Below, one piece after another: positions 8,964 to 17,584 of a DNA stretch of 64,000 bases. Source of the stretch: DASYCK01 sp036500205. GTDB lineage: Bacteria > Myxococcota_A > Polyangia > Fen-1088. A model generated the notes under the pieces. That model saw only the letters and a list, made by a program, of their open reading frames with translations. It did not search any database and was not told the DNA's origin. A program made the translations under genes and the position numbers. Numbering within the stretch: position 1 is the stretch's first letter; each line of letters opens with the position of its first letter. Location: positions 1 to 64,000 of the forward strand of contig DASYCK010000103.1 of assembly GCA_036500205.1 (NCBI GenBank), read 5' to 3'.

Positions 8964-9116
8964 CTAGGACGCGTCGCGCGTCCGGGTCTCGTCGCTGGAC
9001 GGAGCCGCGGTCGGGGCACGGGGGCCGGGGGCCTCGGTGCCGCCAAAATCAGACTGGTAGCCGCCGATTTCCGCGTTCATTCCGATTTCAACGAGCTCGG
9101 GTCGTTCCCACTTCAT
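8964..9116 (-). CDS. pqqA: PqqA-like PQQ precursor peptide, with unusually long C-terminal tail
   Basis: A 50-codon gene directly upstream of pqqB. The ATG at 9116 is preceded by AGGAGG with 8 nt spacing. The leader MKWERPELVEIGMNAE matches the PqqA pattern (W-x-x-P near the start, then E-I). The crosslink pair is visible as Glu16-x-x-x-Tyr20 in EIGGY. Known PqqA peptides usually end a few residues after the Tyr; here about 30 Pro/Ala/Thr-rich residues follow and must be trimmed before PQQ can form. The nearby M16 pair could do this. Identity is secure from operon position and the ExxxY motif. Confidence 0.93.
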   Translation of the reverse strand: MKWERPELVEIGMNAEIGGYQSDFGGTEAPGPRAPTAAPSSDETRTRDAS

Positions 9117-9263
9117 CGCGCAGCCTCCTGGTTCGGAAAACCCGACAACAGTAGCACACCGTCCGACCCGACGCCGGCACCAAAAATGGAAAGCCCGAGC
9201 GCGCGCGGCGATCCCCCCTTCCCCGAGGCCGACCCGCCCGACCGCCGCGCGCGCATCCCACCG

Positions 9264-9339
9264 ATCCACTTCCCACTTCCCACTTCCCACTTCCCACTTC
9301 CCGCTTCCCGCTTCCCGCTTCCCCACTTCCCGCTTCCCC
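9264..9339. repeat. Heptanucleotide tandem repeat (TCCCACT/TCCCGCT)
   Basis: About ten head-to-tail copies of a 7-nt unit, first four TCCCACT then three TCCCGCT, followed by one 8-nt variant and two partial units. It lies in the 280-nt gap between pqqA (starts 9116, minus) and the regulator gene ending at 9397, roughly 150-220 nt upstream of pqqA. The rest of the gap shows no gene. It is a simple-sequence minisatellite that may vary in copy number between strains. Confidence 0.9.
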
Positions 9340-9396
9340 GCGCATACCCAGAGCGCCCCCAACCAACCCGCCCAAAAACTTCGGTCCGACGACTAC

Positions 9397-10482
9397 CTAT
9401 CCCGCGTGCGAAGGGAGCCGCCCGTCGGTCAGGCCAGGCGCCCCGAGGGGCGCGGCCGGCAGCGCGGTCGCCGACGACCGGACGTCGTACTTCTCCAGCT
9501 TCCGCTCGACCGCTTTGCGATGCAACCCCAGCATCCGAGCGGCGGCGCTCTTGTTGCCGTCGCAGGTCTCCATCGCCATCGACAGCAGCGCCTCTTCGAC
9601 GGCGGCCAGCTTGTTGCGAACGGGCAGCCTCAACAGCCGCTCGGCCAGGGCCTGCAGCGAATGGTTGATGTTCGTCTCGAGCGGCTCCGGGGCGACCAGC
9701 CGGCGAAGGGCCTCGACCCCGACCAGCGGCTCGCGCGCCAGGGAGACGGCCCGTTCGACCAGGCTACGCAGCTCGCGCACCCCGCCGGGCCAGCCACGCG
9801 CGCACAGGAAGTCGATCGCGTCGGACGAGAACCGGATCGGGCTCTGGCTGAGCCGCAGGAAGTGATTGACCAGGGCGGGGATGTCGCTCTGGTGCTCGTC
9901 GAGACCGGGCACCGGCACGGTCAGCACCCCCAACTCGTAGAGCAGGTCGGCCCGGAAGGTGTTTTCCCGGACCGCGCGCGACAGCGAGTGGTTGGTGAGC
10001 GCGAGAATCCGCGACAGCGGTCGCGCGTCCCCGTTGGCGCGCCCCGGCGACGAGCTCGCCTGCAGGGCCCTCACCAGCTTGGCCTGGAGGGCGGCTGGTA
10101 ACATATCGACCTCGTCCAGCACCACCACGTCGGCGGCCGTGACGGTGGCGGCACGGCCCACGTTGCCGAACAGCATCGCCTCCAGATCCCGCTCCGGGAT
10201 CTCCGAGCAGTTCGCGAAGACGAGCCGCCCCAGCCCCGAATCCCCCAGGGCCAGCCGGTGAATGGCGACGGCGACCAGGGACTTCCCCGCCCCCTCGGGG
10301 CCGGAGATCAGGATCGGACGTTCGGAGCGTGCCACCCGACGGATGAGGTCGCGCAACGCCACCATGGCCGGCGAGCCGCCGACCAGACCCAGGTGATCGT
10401 TGCGAAGCTCGTCGAGGTACTCGCCGGTCTCGTCGAAGTCGTTTTCATTCTGAGCGTGCGTGTGAGCGTGAGATGCCGTCAT
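9397..10482 (-). CDS. AAA+ (NtrC-like) regulator lacking the GAFTGA loop, with Fis-type HTH
   Basis: 361 residues from the ATG at 10482, chosen because AGAGGAGA lies about 8 nt upstream; the open frame extends further but without support. It has Walker A GPEGAGKS (61-68), Walker B VVVLDEVD (119-126), a sensor region and a C-terminal Fis-like HTH (GNKSAAARMLGLHRKAVERKL). Between LFG (about 104) and Walker B only some 15 residues remain, and the GAFTGA loop that contacts sigma54 is absent (NVGRAATVTA instead). There is no receiver or sensory domain, only a His/Asp-rich N-terminal tail. It therefore probably does not activate sigma54 promoters; it may be an ATP-dependent repressor or modulate the divergent activator at 10749. 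Confidence 0.85.
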   Translation of the reverse strand: MTASHAHTHAQNENDFDETGEYLDELRNDHLGLVGGSPAMVALRDLIRRVARSERPILISGPEGAGKSLVAVAIHRLALGDSGLGRLVFANCSEIPERDLEAMLFGNVGRAATVTAADVVVLDEVDMLPAALQAKLVRALQASSSPGRANGDARPLSRILALTNHSLSRAVRENTFRADLLYELGVLTVPVPGLDEHQSDIPALVNHFLRLSQSPIRFSSDAIDFLCARGWPGGVRELRSLVERAVSLAREPLVGVEALRRLVAPEPLETNINHSLQALAERLLRLPVRNKLAAVEEALLSMAMETCDGNKSAAARMLGLHRKAVERKLEKYDVRSSATALPAAPLGAPGLTDGRLPSHAG

Positions 10483-10642
10483 GGACGATTCTCCTCTGGG
10501 TGAACTTGACGGGAGGTCCAGCAAGACATGTTCCACACCCGGTTGGCTCGGTCGCTTTTCCAAAGGCCAGCGGCATCGGGCCCAACAGGTAGGCTCCTCG
10601 CGGGTCGGACCGCTTGACGCGGGGCGCGCCGCCCGCGTTGTG

Positions 10643-10688
10643 CTGCGCAAGTTGTGCAGCGTTGCGCAGGCTGCGCAAGCCGCTTGCG
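10643..10688. promoter_or_regulatory. Array of alternating TGCGCAA / TTGCGCA half-sites (candidate operator)
   Basis: In the 266-nt region between two divergent regulator genes, the heptamer TGCGCAA and its reverse complement recur: TGCGCAA at 10644-10650, TTGTGCA (one mismatch) at 10652-10658, TTGCGCA at 10662-10668, TGCGCAA at 10672-10678, and a partial TTGCG at about 10684. Such a cluster of inverted and direct half-sites, 60-105 nt upstream of the 10749 start, suggests a cooperative binding site for a dimeric HTH protein, possibly one of the two flanking regulators. Confidence 0.5.
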
Positions 10689-10748
10689 GCAGACCACCCG
10701 TCGGCCTAGCATCGCCGCGGGCGCGAGGGTGAGCTCGCGAAGGCACGC

Positions 10749-12134
10749 GTGAAACAGCGAACCACGATTCCGGGCGATCCGGTGGACTGGAGCGATCGCC
10801 CAGGGGTGCGACTCCTGGTGATCGGCAACGGTTCCTACGAGACCTACAACCTGCCCACCGCGGGGACGGTGACGATCGGGCGGGCCGAGACCGCCGACAT
10901 CCGCCTCGAAGACCTGCAGGCCTCGCGGTCCCACGCCCGGCTGACCATCGGCAACGTGCTGTTCGTGGAGGACCTGGGGAGCATCAACGGCACCCGCGTC
11001 CGCGACCGACCCATCGCCCGCGGCGAGCGGGTGCCGGTTCAGTCGGGCGAAACGATCGCGATCGGGTCGTCCGTGCTCATCGTGCACGTCCGGTCACGGC
11101 GCCCCGAGGGGGTGACCCCGGACAGCCCCACCTACGCCGCGGCCGGTCGCGGCGTCCTGACCTCGGACCGCGAGGACGCGATGAAGGCGATCTACGGCGT
11201 CGCCGAACGGGCGGCGGCCGGCACCATCAACATCCTGATCCTGGGCGAGACGGGGGTCGGGAAGGAGGTGATGGCCAAAACCATCCACCATCTGTCCCCC
11301 AGGCGGTCGGGTCCGTCCATCTGCCTGAACTGCGCCGCCCTGTCGGAGTCTCTGCTGGAGAGCGAGCTGTTCGGCCACGAGAAGGGGTCGTTCACGGGGG
11401 CCACCAGCGCGAAGATCGGTCTGCTGGAGGCGGCGGAGGGGGGGACGCTGTTCCTCGACGAGGTGGGCGAGATGCCCCCCTCGACCCAGGTCAAGCTGCT
11501 GCGGGTGATCGAGACGCGGGAGGTGACCCGCATCGGCAGCGTGCGACCGAAGCGCATCGATGTCCGCTTCATCTCCGCCACCAACCGCGACCTGGAAATG
11601 GAGGTCGAGCGCAACGCCTTTCGCCGCGATCTGTACTTCCGCCTGAACGGCGTCTCGATCCAGATCCCGCCGCTGCGCGAGCGGCGCGGCGAGATTCGCC
11701 CCCTGGCGGAGATGTTCCTGCGCGACATCTGCAACGAGCTGGGGCGCCCCCTGCCGTCGCTCTCCCTCGAGGTGGTGAACGCGCTGGAGAGCCGCGACTG
11801 GCCCGGCAACGTCCGCGAGCTGAAGAACGTCATCGAGCGCGCGGTCCTGCTGTGCGGGGGGACGGCGATCGGCATCGAGCACTTGCCCGAGGAGCGACGA
11901 GCCGCCGCCATTCGCGCGGTGGTGGGCGTGGAGAACACGCTCCGCTCGGGGCGCGACGAGATGGCCCTGCCCGAGCTCACGCCCAACGGTGGGGACGAGC
12001 GGCAACGAATCCTCGACGCGCTGGCTTCTTGCGCCGGCAACCAGAGCCGCGCCGCCAAGCTGATGGGCATGCCGCGGCGGACCTTCGTCGCCAAGCTGGA
12101 TCGCTACCAGATTCCGCGCCCCAACAAGGGCTGA
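10749..12134 (+). CDS. FHA domain sigma54-dependent transcriptional activator
   Basis: 461 residues, GTG start. Order: FHA domain about residues 25-115 (TIGRAETADIRLEDLQASRSHARL and LGSINGTRV give the phosphothreonine-binding Gly-Arg, Ser-x-x-His and Asn-Gly residues); AAA+ domain with Walker A GETGVGKE, an intact GSFTGA loop after ELFGHEK, and Walker B GTLFLDEVGEMP; C-terminal Fis-type HTH (GNQSRAAKLMGMPRRTFVAKL). FHA-linked sigma54 activators are abundant in myxobacteria and respond to Ser/Thr kinases. It faces the GAFTGA-less regulator at 9397-10482; their shared upstream region carries the TGCGCAA array. Confidence 0.95.
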   Translation: MKQRTTIPGDPVDWSDRPGVRLLVIGNGSYETYNLPTAGTVTIGRAETADIRLEDLQASRSHARLTIGNVLFVEDLGSINGTRVRDRPIARGERVPVQSGETIAIGSSVLIVHVRSRRPEGVTPDSPTYAAAGRGVLTSDREDAMKAIYGVAERAAAGTINILILGETGVGKEVMAKTIHHLSPRRSGPSICLNCAALSESLLESELFGHEKGSFTGATSAKIGLLEAAEGGTLFLDEVGEMPPSTQVKLLRVIETREVTRIGSVRPKRIDVRFISATNRDLEMEVERNAFRRDLYFRLNGVSIQIPPLRERRGEIRPLAEMFLRDICNELGRPLPSLSLEVVNALESRDWPGNVRELKNVIERAVLLCGGTAIGIEHLPEERRAAAIRAVVGVENTLRSGRDEMALPELTPNGGDERQRILDALASCAGNQSRAAKLMGMPRRTFVAKLDRYQIPRPNKG

Positions 12135-12235
12135 CCGGGCGGGGCTCGCGCGTGTCGCGGTTGAAGTCGGCCCAGGCCTTCCTGTACCGTCGAGGGGTGG
12201 TCCCTCTTTTGGCCCGCTCACCGACGGAGCTCCCC

Positions 12236-13804
12236 ATGTCCAAGCTGACGTCCACGTCCCGGTCCGTACATTCACCCCTGGCTCGACTCGGTGTCGCCAT
12301 CCTCTTCGCCGTGGCGGGCCCGTCGCTCGCTGGCTGTGGCGCCGACAATCCGGCTGGCGACCCGAGCGGTCGTGCGACGGCGCTGACGTCGCCGGCCTCG
12401 TTCCTGGTGTCGTTCACGAGCGGCTCGATCCCCGCCAACGTCGACGCCCTGATCGCCGCCGCCGGTGGCACCACCGTCGCGCGGTACACGTCGGTCGGCG
12501 CCCTGCTGGCCCGCTCGAGCAGATCGTCGTTCGCCCAGGCGCTGCGCGCGCAGGCCGGCATCGACGCCGTCGGCGCCGTGACCGCGGCGGTCAGCCGCAT
12601 CGCCCCGGCACCGGAAGCGCATCGCCCCGCCCACCCCCGGTCGCCGCATCCGGGCGCGGGCGATCCGCTTTCCTTCCGGCAGTGGGACATGGACCAGATT
12701 CACGCGCCGGCCGCGCACGTCATCTCGAACGGCAAGAAGTCGGTCATCGTGGGCGTGCTCGATTCCGGCATCGACGTCACGCACCCCGATCTGGTCGGCC
12801 AGGTCGACGCCACCCGCAGCGCCTCTTGCATCGGGGGCGTGCCCAACACGCAGGCCGCCATCTGGGCCAACGACATCATCGGACACGGAACGCACGTGTC
12901 GGGGACGATCGCGGGGCTGCGGAACGGGGTGGGCATCGTCGGCGTGGCCCCTGGCGTCCGCCTGGCCGCCGTGAAGGTCGCCGTCGACGACGTCAACGAT
13001 CCGAACTTCGGCCTGGTGCTGCCCGACGCCTTCGTCTGCGCCATCGACTGGTCGATCGCGCACGGCTTCGACCTGATGAACGCCAGCCTGAACATCGATC
13101 CCTTCACCGCCCCCATCGACGACATCTTCTGCAGCGACCAGCCCGATCGCGAGGCCATCGTGAAGATCATCCGGCGCGCGGTGCTGGAGGCCGGGCGCCA
13201 GAAAGTGTCGCTGGTGGCGGCGACGGGGAACTTCTTCACAGATCTGGCCAGCCTGACGGGAACGACGACCGGCAGCAGCTGCAAGGTGCTGCCCGTCCAG
13301 CTTCCCCGGGTCATCGGCGTGAGCACCGTCGGGTTCACGCAGAAGCTTTCTTTCTATTCGAACTACGGCTTCGGCGCGGTCGACGTGACGGGGCCAGGCG
13401 GCGACTCGCTGGTGCCCGATCCGCTCGTCACGGACACCGCCGCCGCCGGTCAGGTCCTCTCCAGCGTCCCGCCGAACAGCCTCTACTACCAGGGCGCGGC
13501 CGGGTATGACGGCCAGGTGCAGGACTGCTCGTCGGGAACCTGCGCGACCTACGCGTACCTGCAGGGCACGTCGCAGGCGGCGCCCCACGTGACCGGCGTG
13601 GCCGCGCTCATCATCAGCCGCTTCGGCAAGCTGACGCCCGAGGCGCTGCTGGTGAAGTTGAGCCTGGGCGCGACGGCGCTCGCCTGCCCGCCCAGCCCGT
13701 ACGATCCGGGCGGCACCGGCCAGCCGGCGACCTGCACGGGGCCCGCCTTTTACAACAGCTTCTACGGCGCGGGCGAGGTCGACGCGCTGACGGCCGTGCG
13801 CTGA
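12236..13804 (+). CDS. Subtilisin-like (S8) serine protease lipoprotein
   Basis: 522 residues from the ATG at 12236; the frame opens further upstream but the signal peptide decides the start. The N terminus (hydrophobic residues 18-32, then SLAGC) is a lipobox with Cys34. Catalytic residues: Asp176 (GVLDSGID), His217 (GHGTHVSG), oxyanion Asn332 (AATGN) and Ser446 (QGTSQAAPH). Residues 50-125 look like an I9-type inhibitor prodomain. Four or more extra cysteines (CIGG, FCSD, SSCKV, DCSSGTC) suggest disulfides. It is probably anchored in the outer membrane or periplasm and degrades protein. It follows the FHA activator by about 100 nt and could be its target or neighbour. Confidence 0.93.
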   Translation: MSKLTSTSRSVHSPLARLGVAILFAVAGPSLAGCGADNPAGDPSGRATALTSPASFLVSFTSGSIPANVDALIAAAGGTTVARYTSVGALLARSSRSSFAQALRAQAGIDAVGAVTAAVSRIAPAPEAHRPAHPRSPHPGAGDPLSFRQWDMDQIHAPAAHVISNGKKSVIVGVLDSGIDVTHPDLVGQVDATRSASCIGGVPNTQAAIWANDIIGHGTHVSGTIAGLRNGVGIVGVAPGVRLAAVKVAVDDVNDPNFGLVLPDAFVCAIDWSIAHGFDLMNASLNIDPFTAPIDDIFCSDQPDREAIVKIIRRAVLEAGRQKVSLVAATGNFFTDLASLTGTTTGSSCKVLPVQLPRVIGVSTVGFTQKLSFYSNYGFGAVDVTGPGGDSLVPDPLVTDTAAAGQVLSSVPPNSLYYQGAAGYDGQVQDCSSGTCATYAYLQGTSQAAPHVTGVAALIISRFGKLTPEALLVKLSLGATALACPPSPYDPGGTGQPATCTGPAFYNSFYGAGEVDALTAVR

Positions 13805-13816
13805 CGAGCGGCGCCG

Positions 13817-14974
13817 TTACCAGAGACCGGCGGCGAGCGGGACCGAGGCGCCCACCATCCCCTGGCGGCGCCCGGTCGGATCGGCGACGGGCACCAGCGT
13901 CAGGGTCCCGACATTCCACCGCCCGCGCAGGTCGCGCGAAACGAGCGCGGGCAGCGTGGGCGCCGCGGCCTGCGCCGTGTGCTCGTCGTCGAGGTGGCGG
14001 GTCAGCAGGATGGCCGCCACGAAGCCGGCACCCATGCCCACCAAACCACCCGCGCCGAGCGCGCGGCGCGAGCTCCCCTTGCTGCCGGTGATGAGCCACG
14101 TTCCGCCCAGACCGAAGCCCAGACCGGCGAGCGTGCCGGCGTCGATCAGCAACATGCGGTTACGGGACAGGTCGAGCTCGGCCGACAGGACGCCGCCCGT
14201 CGCCAGACCGGCGTCCATCCCGATCGCCAGCGTCGTGAACATCGTCCGCGAGGAGACGTCCTCGGGGGCCAGCAACAGCGCCCCCATCAGCGCGGCCCCC
14301 GTGCCGTAGAGACCGCCCGAGCGAACCATCTCGACGGCGCCCTGCTGCGGGTGTTGCGCCGCCACGTAGAGACCAACGCCTCCCCCCACGGCCCCCGCCA
14401 CCAGGCCGCCGGTGAAGACGCCGGTCCGCGTGGGCGACCCGGAGATCGCGGCGCTCCACAGCAACCCATTGTACGTGCCGTAGTCGAGCCCCGTGATGAT
14501 CGACCAGGCCTGTCCCGTCGTCACCTCGCGGCCGTGTGTTCCGTAGAGCGAGCCCCCCAGACCGGCCGCCATTCCCAGGAGCGGATACAGCACGACCAGG
14601 CGATCGTTCTGCACGTCCGCCAGCACGTCGATCGAGATCCCCAGCCAGATCCCGTACAACGTCGTGCCGATGACGAGCTGGGCGCGGCCGTTGCGATCGA
14701 CGCGCGGGGGCGACGCGGGGTCAGGCGTCTCCGCAGCCGGCGCGTGGGCGCGAATGTCGGCGCACAGCCGGACGACCTGGGCCGCCGTGTCGCTCCCCGG
14801 CTGCCCCGAGGCCGCCAGCGCGGCCAGCTCGGCGACGCCGTCGCGGCATCCGCTGACCAGCACCCGCCGCAGCGGAGCGCCGAGCGCGGGGGTTGCCGTC
14901 GCGGCGGCAGCCGGCCGCGCCGAGGCACACAGCAGCGCCGCGAGGCACCCACCGAACAACGCTCTCGACGTCAT
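13817..14974 (-). CDS. Exported multi-pass membrane protein of unknown function
   Basis: 385 residues. Start ATG at 14974, followed by a signal peptide (MTSRALFGGCLAALLCASARPAAA). After residue 110 it has about eight Gly/Ala-rich hydrophobic segments separated by short turns (for example IGTTLYGIWLGISIDVLAD and GGLVAGAVGGGVGLYVAAQ). The N-terminal 80 residues after cleavage contain two conserved-looking Cys (SGCRDG, RLCADI). Similar Gly-rich proteins are widespread in myxobacterial genomes without known role. Convergent with the S8 protease, 12 nt apart. Confidence 0.75.
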   Translation of the reverse strand: MTSRALFGGCLAALLCASARPAAAATATPALGAPLRRVLVSGCRDGVAELAALAASGQPGSDTAAQVVRLCADIRAHAPAAETPDPASPPRVDRNGRAQLVIGTTLYGIWLGISIDVLADVQNDRLVVLYPLLGMAAGLGGSLYGTHGREVTTGQAWSIITGLDYGTYNGLLWSAAISGSPTRTGVFTGGLVAGAVGGGVGLYVAAQHPQQGAVEMVRSGGLYGTGAALMGALLLAPEDVSSRTMFTTLAIGMDAGLATGGVLSAELDLSRNRMLLIDAGTLAGLGFGLGGTWLITGSKGSSRRALGAGGLVGMGAGFVAAILLTRHLDDEHTAQAAAPTLPALVSRDLRGRWNVGTLTLVPVADPTGRRQGMVGASVPLAAGLW

Positions 14975-15036
14975 GGGGCGGCCACGATACCCGAGGCTCG
15001 CGGCGCTGTCGCGATGACGGAGGCTGGCCCGGCCCG

Positions 15037-16728
15037 TCAGATGCTGACGCGCAAGCCGACGCCCATGCTGAACGACTGGGGCGACAGCGACAGGGAGCTG
15101 CCGTCCGGCAGCGTGAATCCGTTCACGCCCAGGCGGAACTCGCCCACGCGATGACCGTAGTCGACGGCCCCGAATGCCTCGAAGCGCAGATGCGTCAACA
15201 GGACCAGCGAGTAGTCCAGCCGCGTGATGAACGACTGATCGGACAGGTTGCCCAGCGTCGTCAACGTGAACGTCGTGTAGTTCCAGGAGTAGGGCGCGGC
15301 CGCGATGGCCGACAGCGCCGCGTAGTGACGACCGGTGTAGAAGAACTGGAACGAGTTGCTGAGGAACAGCCCGGGATAGACGTGCGGGTCGTCGTAGCCC
15401 AGCGAGTTGTAGAAGTACTCGCCCGTCACGGTGAAGACGTCGTTGTCGTTGTACTTCAACGAGTAGGTCCCCCCCACCGTGATCTGGGGCTTCACGCCGA
15501 TGTTGTAGTAGACGGGATATTTCAGATCGACCCACTCATTCAGCTGATCTTGAAACGGCCTGCTCGGGTTGTAGGTGTATGGCACGTCGGCAGCCACGTA
15601 TCCGCGGCGGGGCAGCTCGCTGCCGTAACGGAGGCCGACGTCGGCATACAGATCGAAGTCCCCGACCCCCACCGACAGGTCGCCACCGAATTTTGGTTTC
15701 CTGCCGCGGTAGAGCACCGTGTCGAGGCCCAGCTCGGCGGCGCCCAGGACGATCTCGGCGCGGGCCGCCGTGCCGAGCTGACCGAGCGTCCCCGCCCCGT
15801 CGGAGCCGGTGATGGGGCGGCCGTTGGCGTCGATCTGCTGCACGCCCTCGACCAAGCCGAAGCCGTAGAAGTTCCAGCCGCGCGACTCCCACGGGATGTG
15901 CGCCTTCAACATCGTGAAGCCCGGCCGCGCATCGAAGGCAGCGATGGGATTGATGGGCTGCGGATGCAAGAAGTCGGTGGGGGTCCAGAAGCGCGCTGTC
16001 CCCCATTTCACGTGCTGGCGCCCGGCCGTGATGAACACCGTGTGCAAGATGTCGAAGCGCAGCCACATCTGATCGAGCAACATCGTGGGGCCGCGCGCGT
16101 TGAGCGAGCCCGACAGCAGCGGCACCGCAGGCGCCGTCACGCTGGCCGAGGACGACGTCATGGACGCGGTGGCCGACGACGACGTCATGGGCGTGGCGGA
16201 CGCGGACGTGGGCAGGGTGGGATCGAAGAACAGCCGGCCCAGCACGAAGCCCCGCACCCGATCGTTCGGGCGGGCGTCGAAGTAACCGTCCATCAGCGAA
16301 GGCGCCGAGAAGCGGATGCTGTCGGCGCTCTGCCCCTGCGTCGCTTGCGCGAGGCTGCGCAGGTAGAGCTGACCGCCGATCTTCAGCGGATCATCGGGGG
16401 CGACGTCCTGGGACAACCGGGGTCCGGCGTTCGGATCGCCGAGCAGCTCGTTGTCCCGCGACGACCCCTGATCGGCGGCGGTGGGCACGCCGGGCGCGGC
16501 CAGCGGAGGCGCGGCCGGGCTGAGCGCGTTCGACTGCGCCGCGGCGGGGGGCACGGGCGTCGTCCCCGCATCGGCTGGCGCCTGGGGCGCGGCCGGCGCC
16601 GGCGCGCTGCCGAACATCTCGTCCTCGCTGGGCCGACTCGGCTCGGCGGCGCCCGCGGCGCCTCCGCCGACCAGGACGACCGCCAGACCGAACGCCAGCA
16701 GGCCCGGCCGTCGCGCCCGCGCGCTCAC
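15037..16728 (-). CDS. Outer-membrane beta-barrel protein at end of MarR-ABC operon
   Basis: 563 residues; the GTG start at 16728 overlaps the previous gene's stop as GTGA, and a signal peptide follows (LLAFGLAVVLVGGGAAGAAE). Residues 30-130 are low-complexity Pro/Ala with an Asp/Asn stretch; the rest alternates aromatic and polar residues as in a barrel (WGTARFWTPTDFLHPQ, FTVTGEYFYNSLGYDD) and ends in an amphipathic strand SMGVGLRVSI. QHVKWGTARFWTPTD resembles DUF1302/alginate-export type porins. A Ser/Val/Thr-rich loop (about residues 175-205) stands out as low complexity. As the last gene of an export operon it is the likely outer-membrane partner. Confidence 0.8.
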   Translation of the reverse strand: MSARARRPGLLAFGLAVVLVGGGAAGAAEPSRPSEDEMFGSAPAPAAPQAPADAGTTPVPPAAAQSNALSPAAPPLAAPGVPTAADQGSSRDNELLGDPNAGPRLSQDVAPDDPLKIGGQLYLRSLAQATQGQSADSIRFSAPSLMDGYFDARPNDRVRGFVLGRLFFDPTLPTSASATPMTSSSATASMTSSSASVTAPAVPLLSGSLNARGPTMLLDQMWLRFDILHTVFITAGRQHVKWGTARFWTPTDFLHPQPINPIAAFDARPGFTMLKAHIPWESRGWNFYGFGLVEGVQQIDANGRPITGSDGAGTLGQLGTAARAEIVLGAAELGLDTVLYRGRKPKFGGDLSVGVGDFDLYADVGLRYGSELPRRGYVAADVPYTYNPSRPFQDQLNEWVDLKYPVYYNIGVKPQITVGGTYSLKYNDNDVFTVTGEYFYNSLGYDDPHVYPGLFLSNSFQFFYTGRHYAALSAIAAAPYSWNYTTFTLTTLGNLSDQSFITRLDYSLVLLTHLRFEAFGAVDYGHRVGEFRLGVNGFTLPDGSSLSLSPQSFSMGVGLRVSI

Positions 16729-17549
16729 CGGCTCTTGCTCTCGAGCCAGGCCTTCGTGAACAGGTTCGGCGGCAGCGACTTGAAGTCGACCTCCTTGATG
16801 AGGATCAGCGTCGAGTTCGCCTTCTCCACCTCGTCGAAGAAGCGCAGCTCTTCGGGGAACCAGGTGTCCCCCTTCTTCGATTCGCTGTAGGCCTTCTTCC
16901 ACTTCGGGTAGTACGACGTTCGCAGCAGGCGACCCGACAGCGCGAACTCCTGCCGCTTGAGGACGTTCTTCGTGTCCTTGTCGACCCACAGCTTCACCAC
17001 CGGGAACGCCAGATCGATGCCCGACTTCCCCTTCAGCGTCATCGCCTGTGCCGTGTATGCGCCCAGCTTCTGCTCGCCGTCATCGGTCGGATCGTATTCC
17101 TGCGCCAGGCGCGACTCGTCGAAGTCGGAGCGGCGCGAGTTCGTGCCGCCGATGCGCTCGCGCTCGGTGCGGCGCTCCCACTTCCCCACCGCCGGATCGT
17201 AGAACCAAAGGTTCTGATCGATGCGCAGGTAGCCCTGCCCCTGCGACGCCTTCGGCTTGGTGAAGACGATAACGAACTTCTGATCCTGGCTGCGCCGGTA
17301 GACCTCGCCCTCGTAGACGACGTCGACCTTGTCCTTCTCCTTCTGCTCCATGTAGATGTGCGAGTGCCAGTCCCCCTGGCTGTTCTGGCGCTCGTCGACG
17401 GCCTTCAGCAAGTCCACCAGCTCGGCCTTGGACTTCTCGGCGTGCGCCGACGCGGCCCCCAGCGTGGCGAGGGGAGCGACGACGCCCAGGGTGAGTGCGA
17501 GCCGGAGCAGACGGTGACGGCAACGGGAACGCAGGCTTGGATTTGTCAT
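16725..17549 (-). CDS. Outer-membrane lipoprotein-sorting (LolA-like) periplasmic protein
   Basis: 274 residues, ATG start at 17549, signal peptide ending SAHA-EKS. The body reads as the COG2834/DUF4292-type LolA-like fold: VYEGEVYRRSQDQKFVIVFTKPKASQGQGYLRIDQNLWFYDP, then LWVDKDTKNVLKRQEFALSG and TWFPEELRFFDE. These proteins carry lipoproteins or lipids across the periplasm. The stop overlaps the barrel gene by 4 nt, and it follows an FtsX-type permease by 35 nt, so it likely passes cargo from the ABC transporter to the outer membrane. Confidence 0.9.
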   Translation of the reverse strand: MTNPSLRSRCRHRLLRLALTLGVVAPLATLGAASAHAEKSKAELVDLLKAVDERQNSQGDWHSHIYMEQKEKDKVDVVYEGEVYRRSQDQKFVIVFTKPKASQGQGYLRIDQNLWFYDPAVGKWERRTERERIGGTNSRRSDFDESRLAQEYDPTDDGEQKLGAYTAQAMTLKGKSGIDLAFPVVKLWVDKDTKNVLKRQEFALSGRLLRTSYYPKWKKAYSESKKGDTWFPEELRFFDEVEKANSTLILIKEVDFKSLPPNLFTKAWLESKSR

Positions 17550-17584
17550 GGGGTTCTCTCTCTCGGATCTGGAGCGGACGACAA

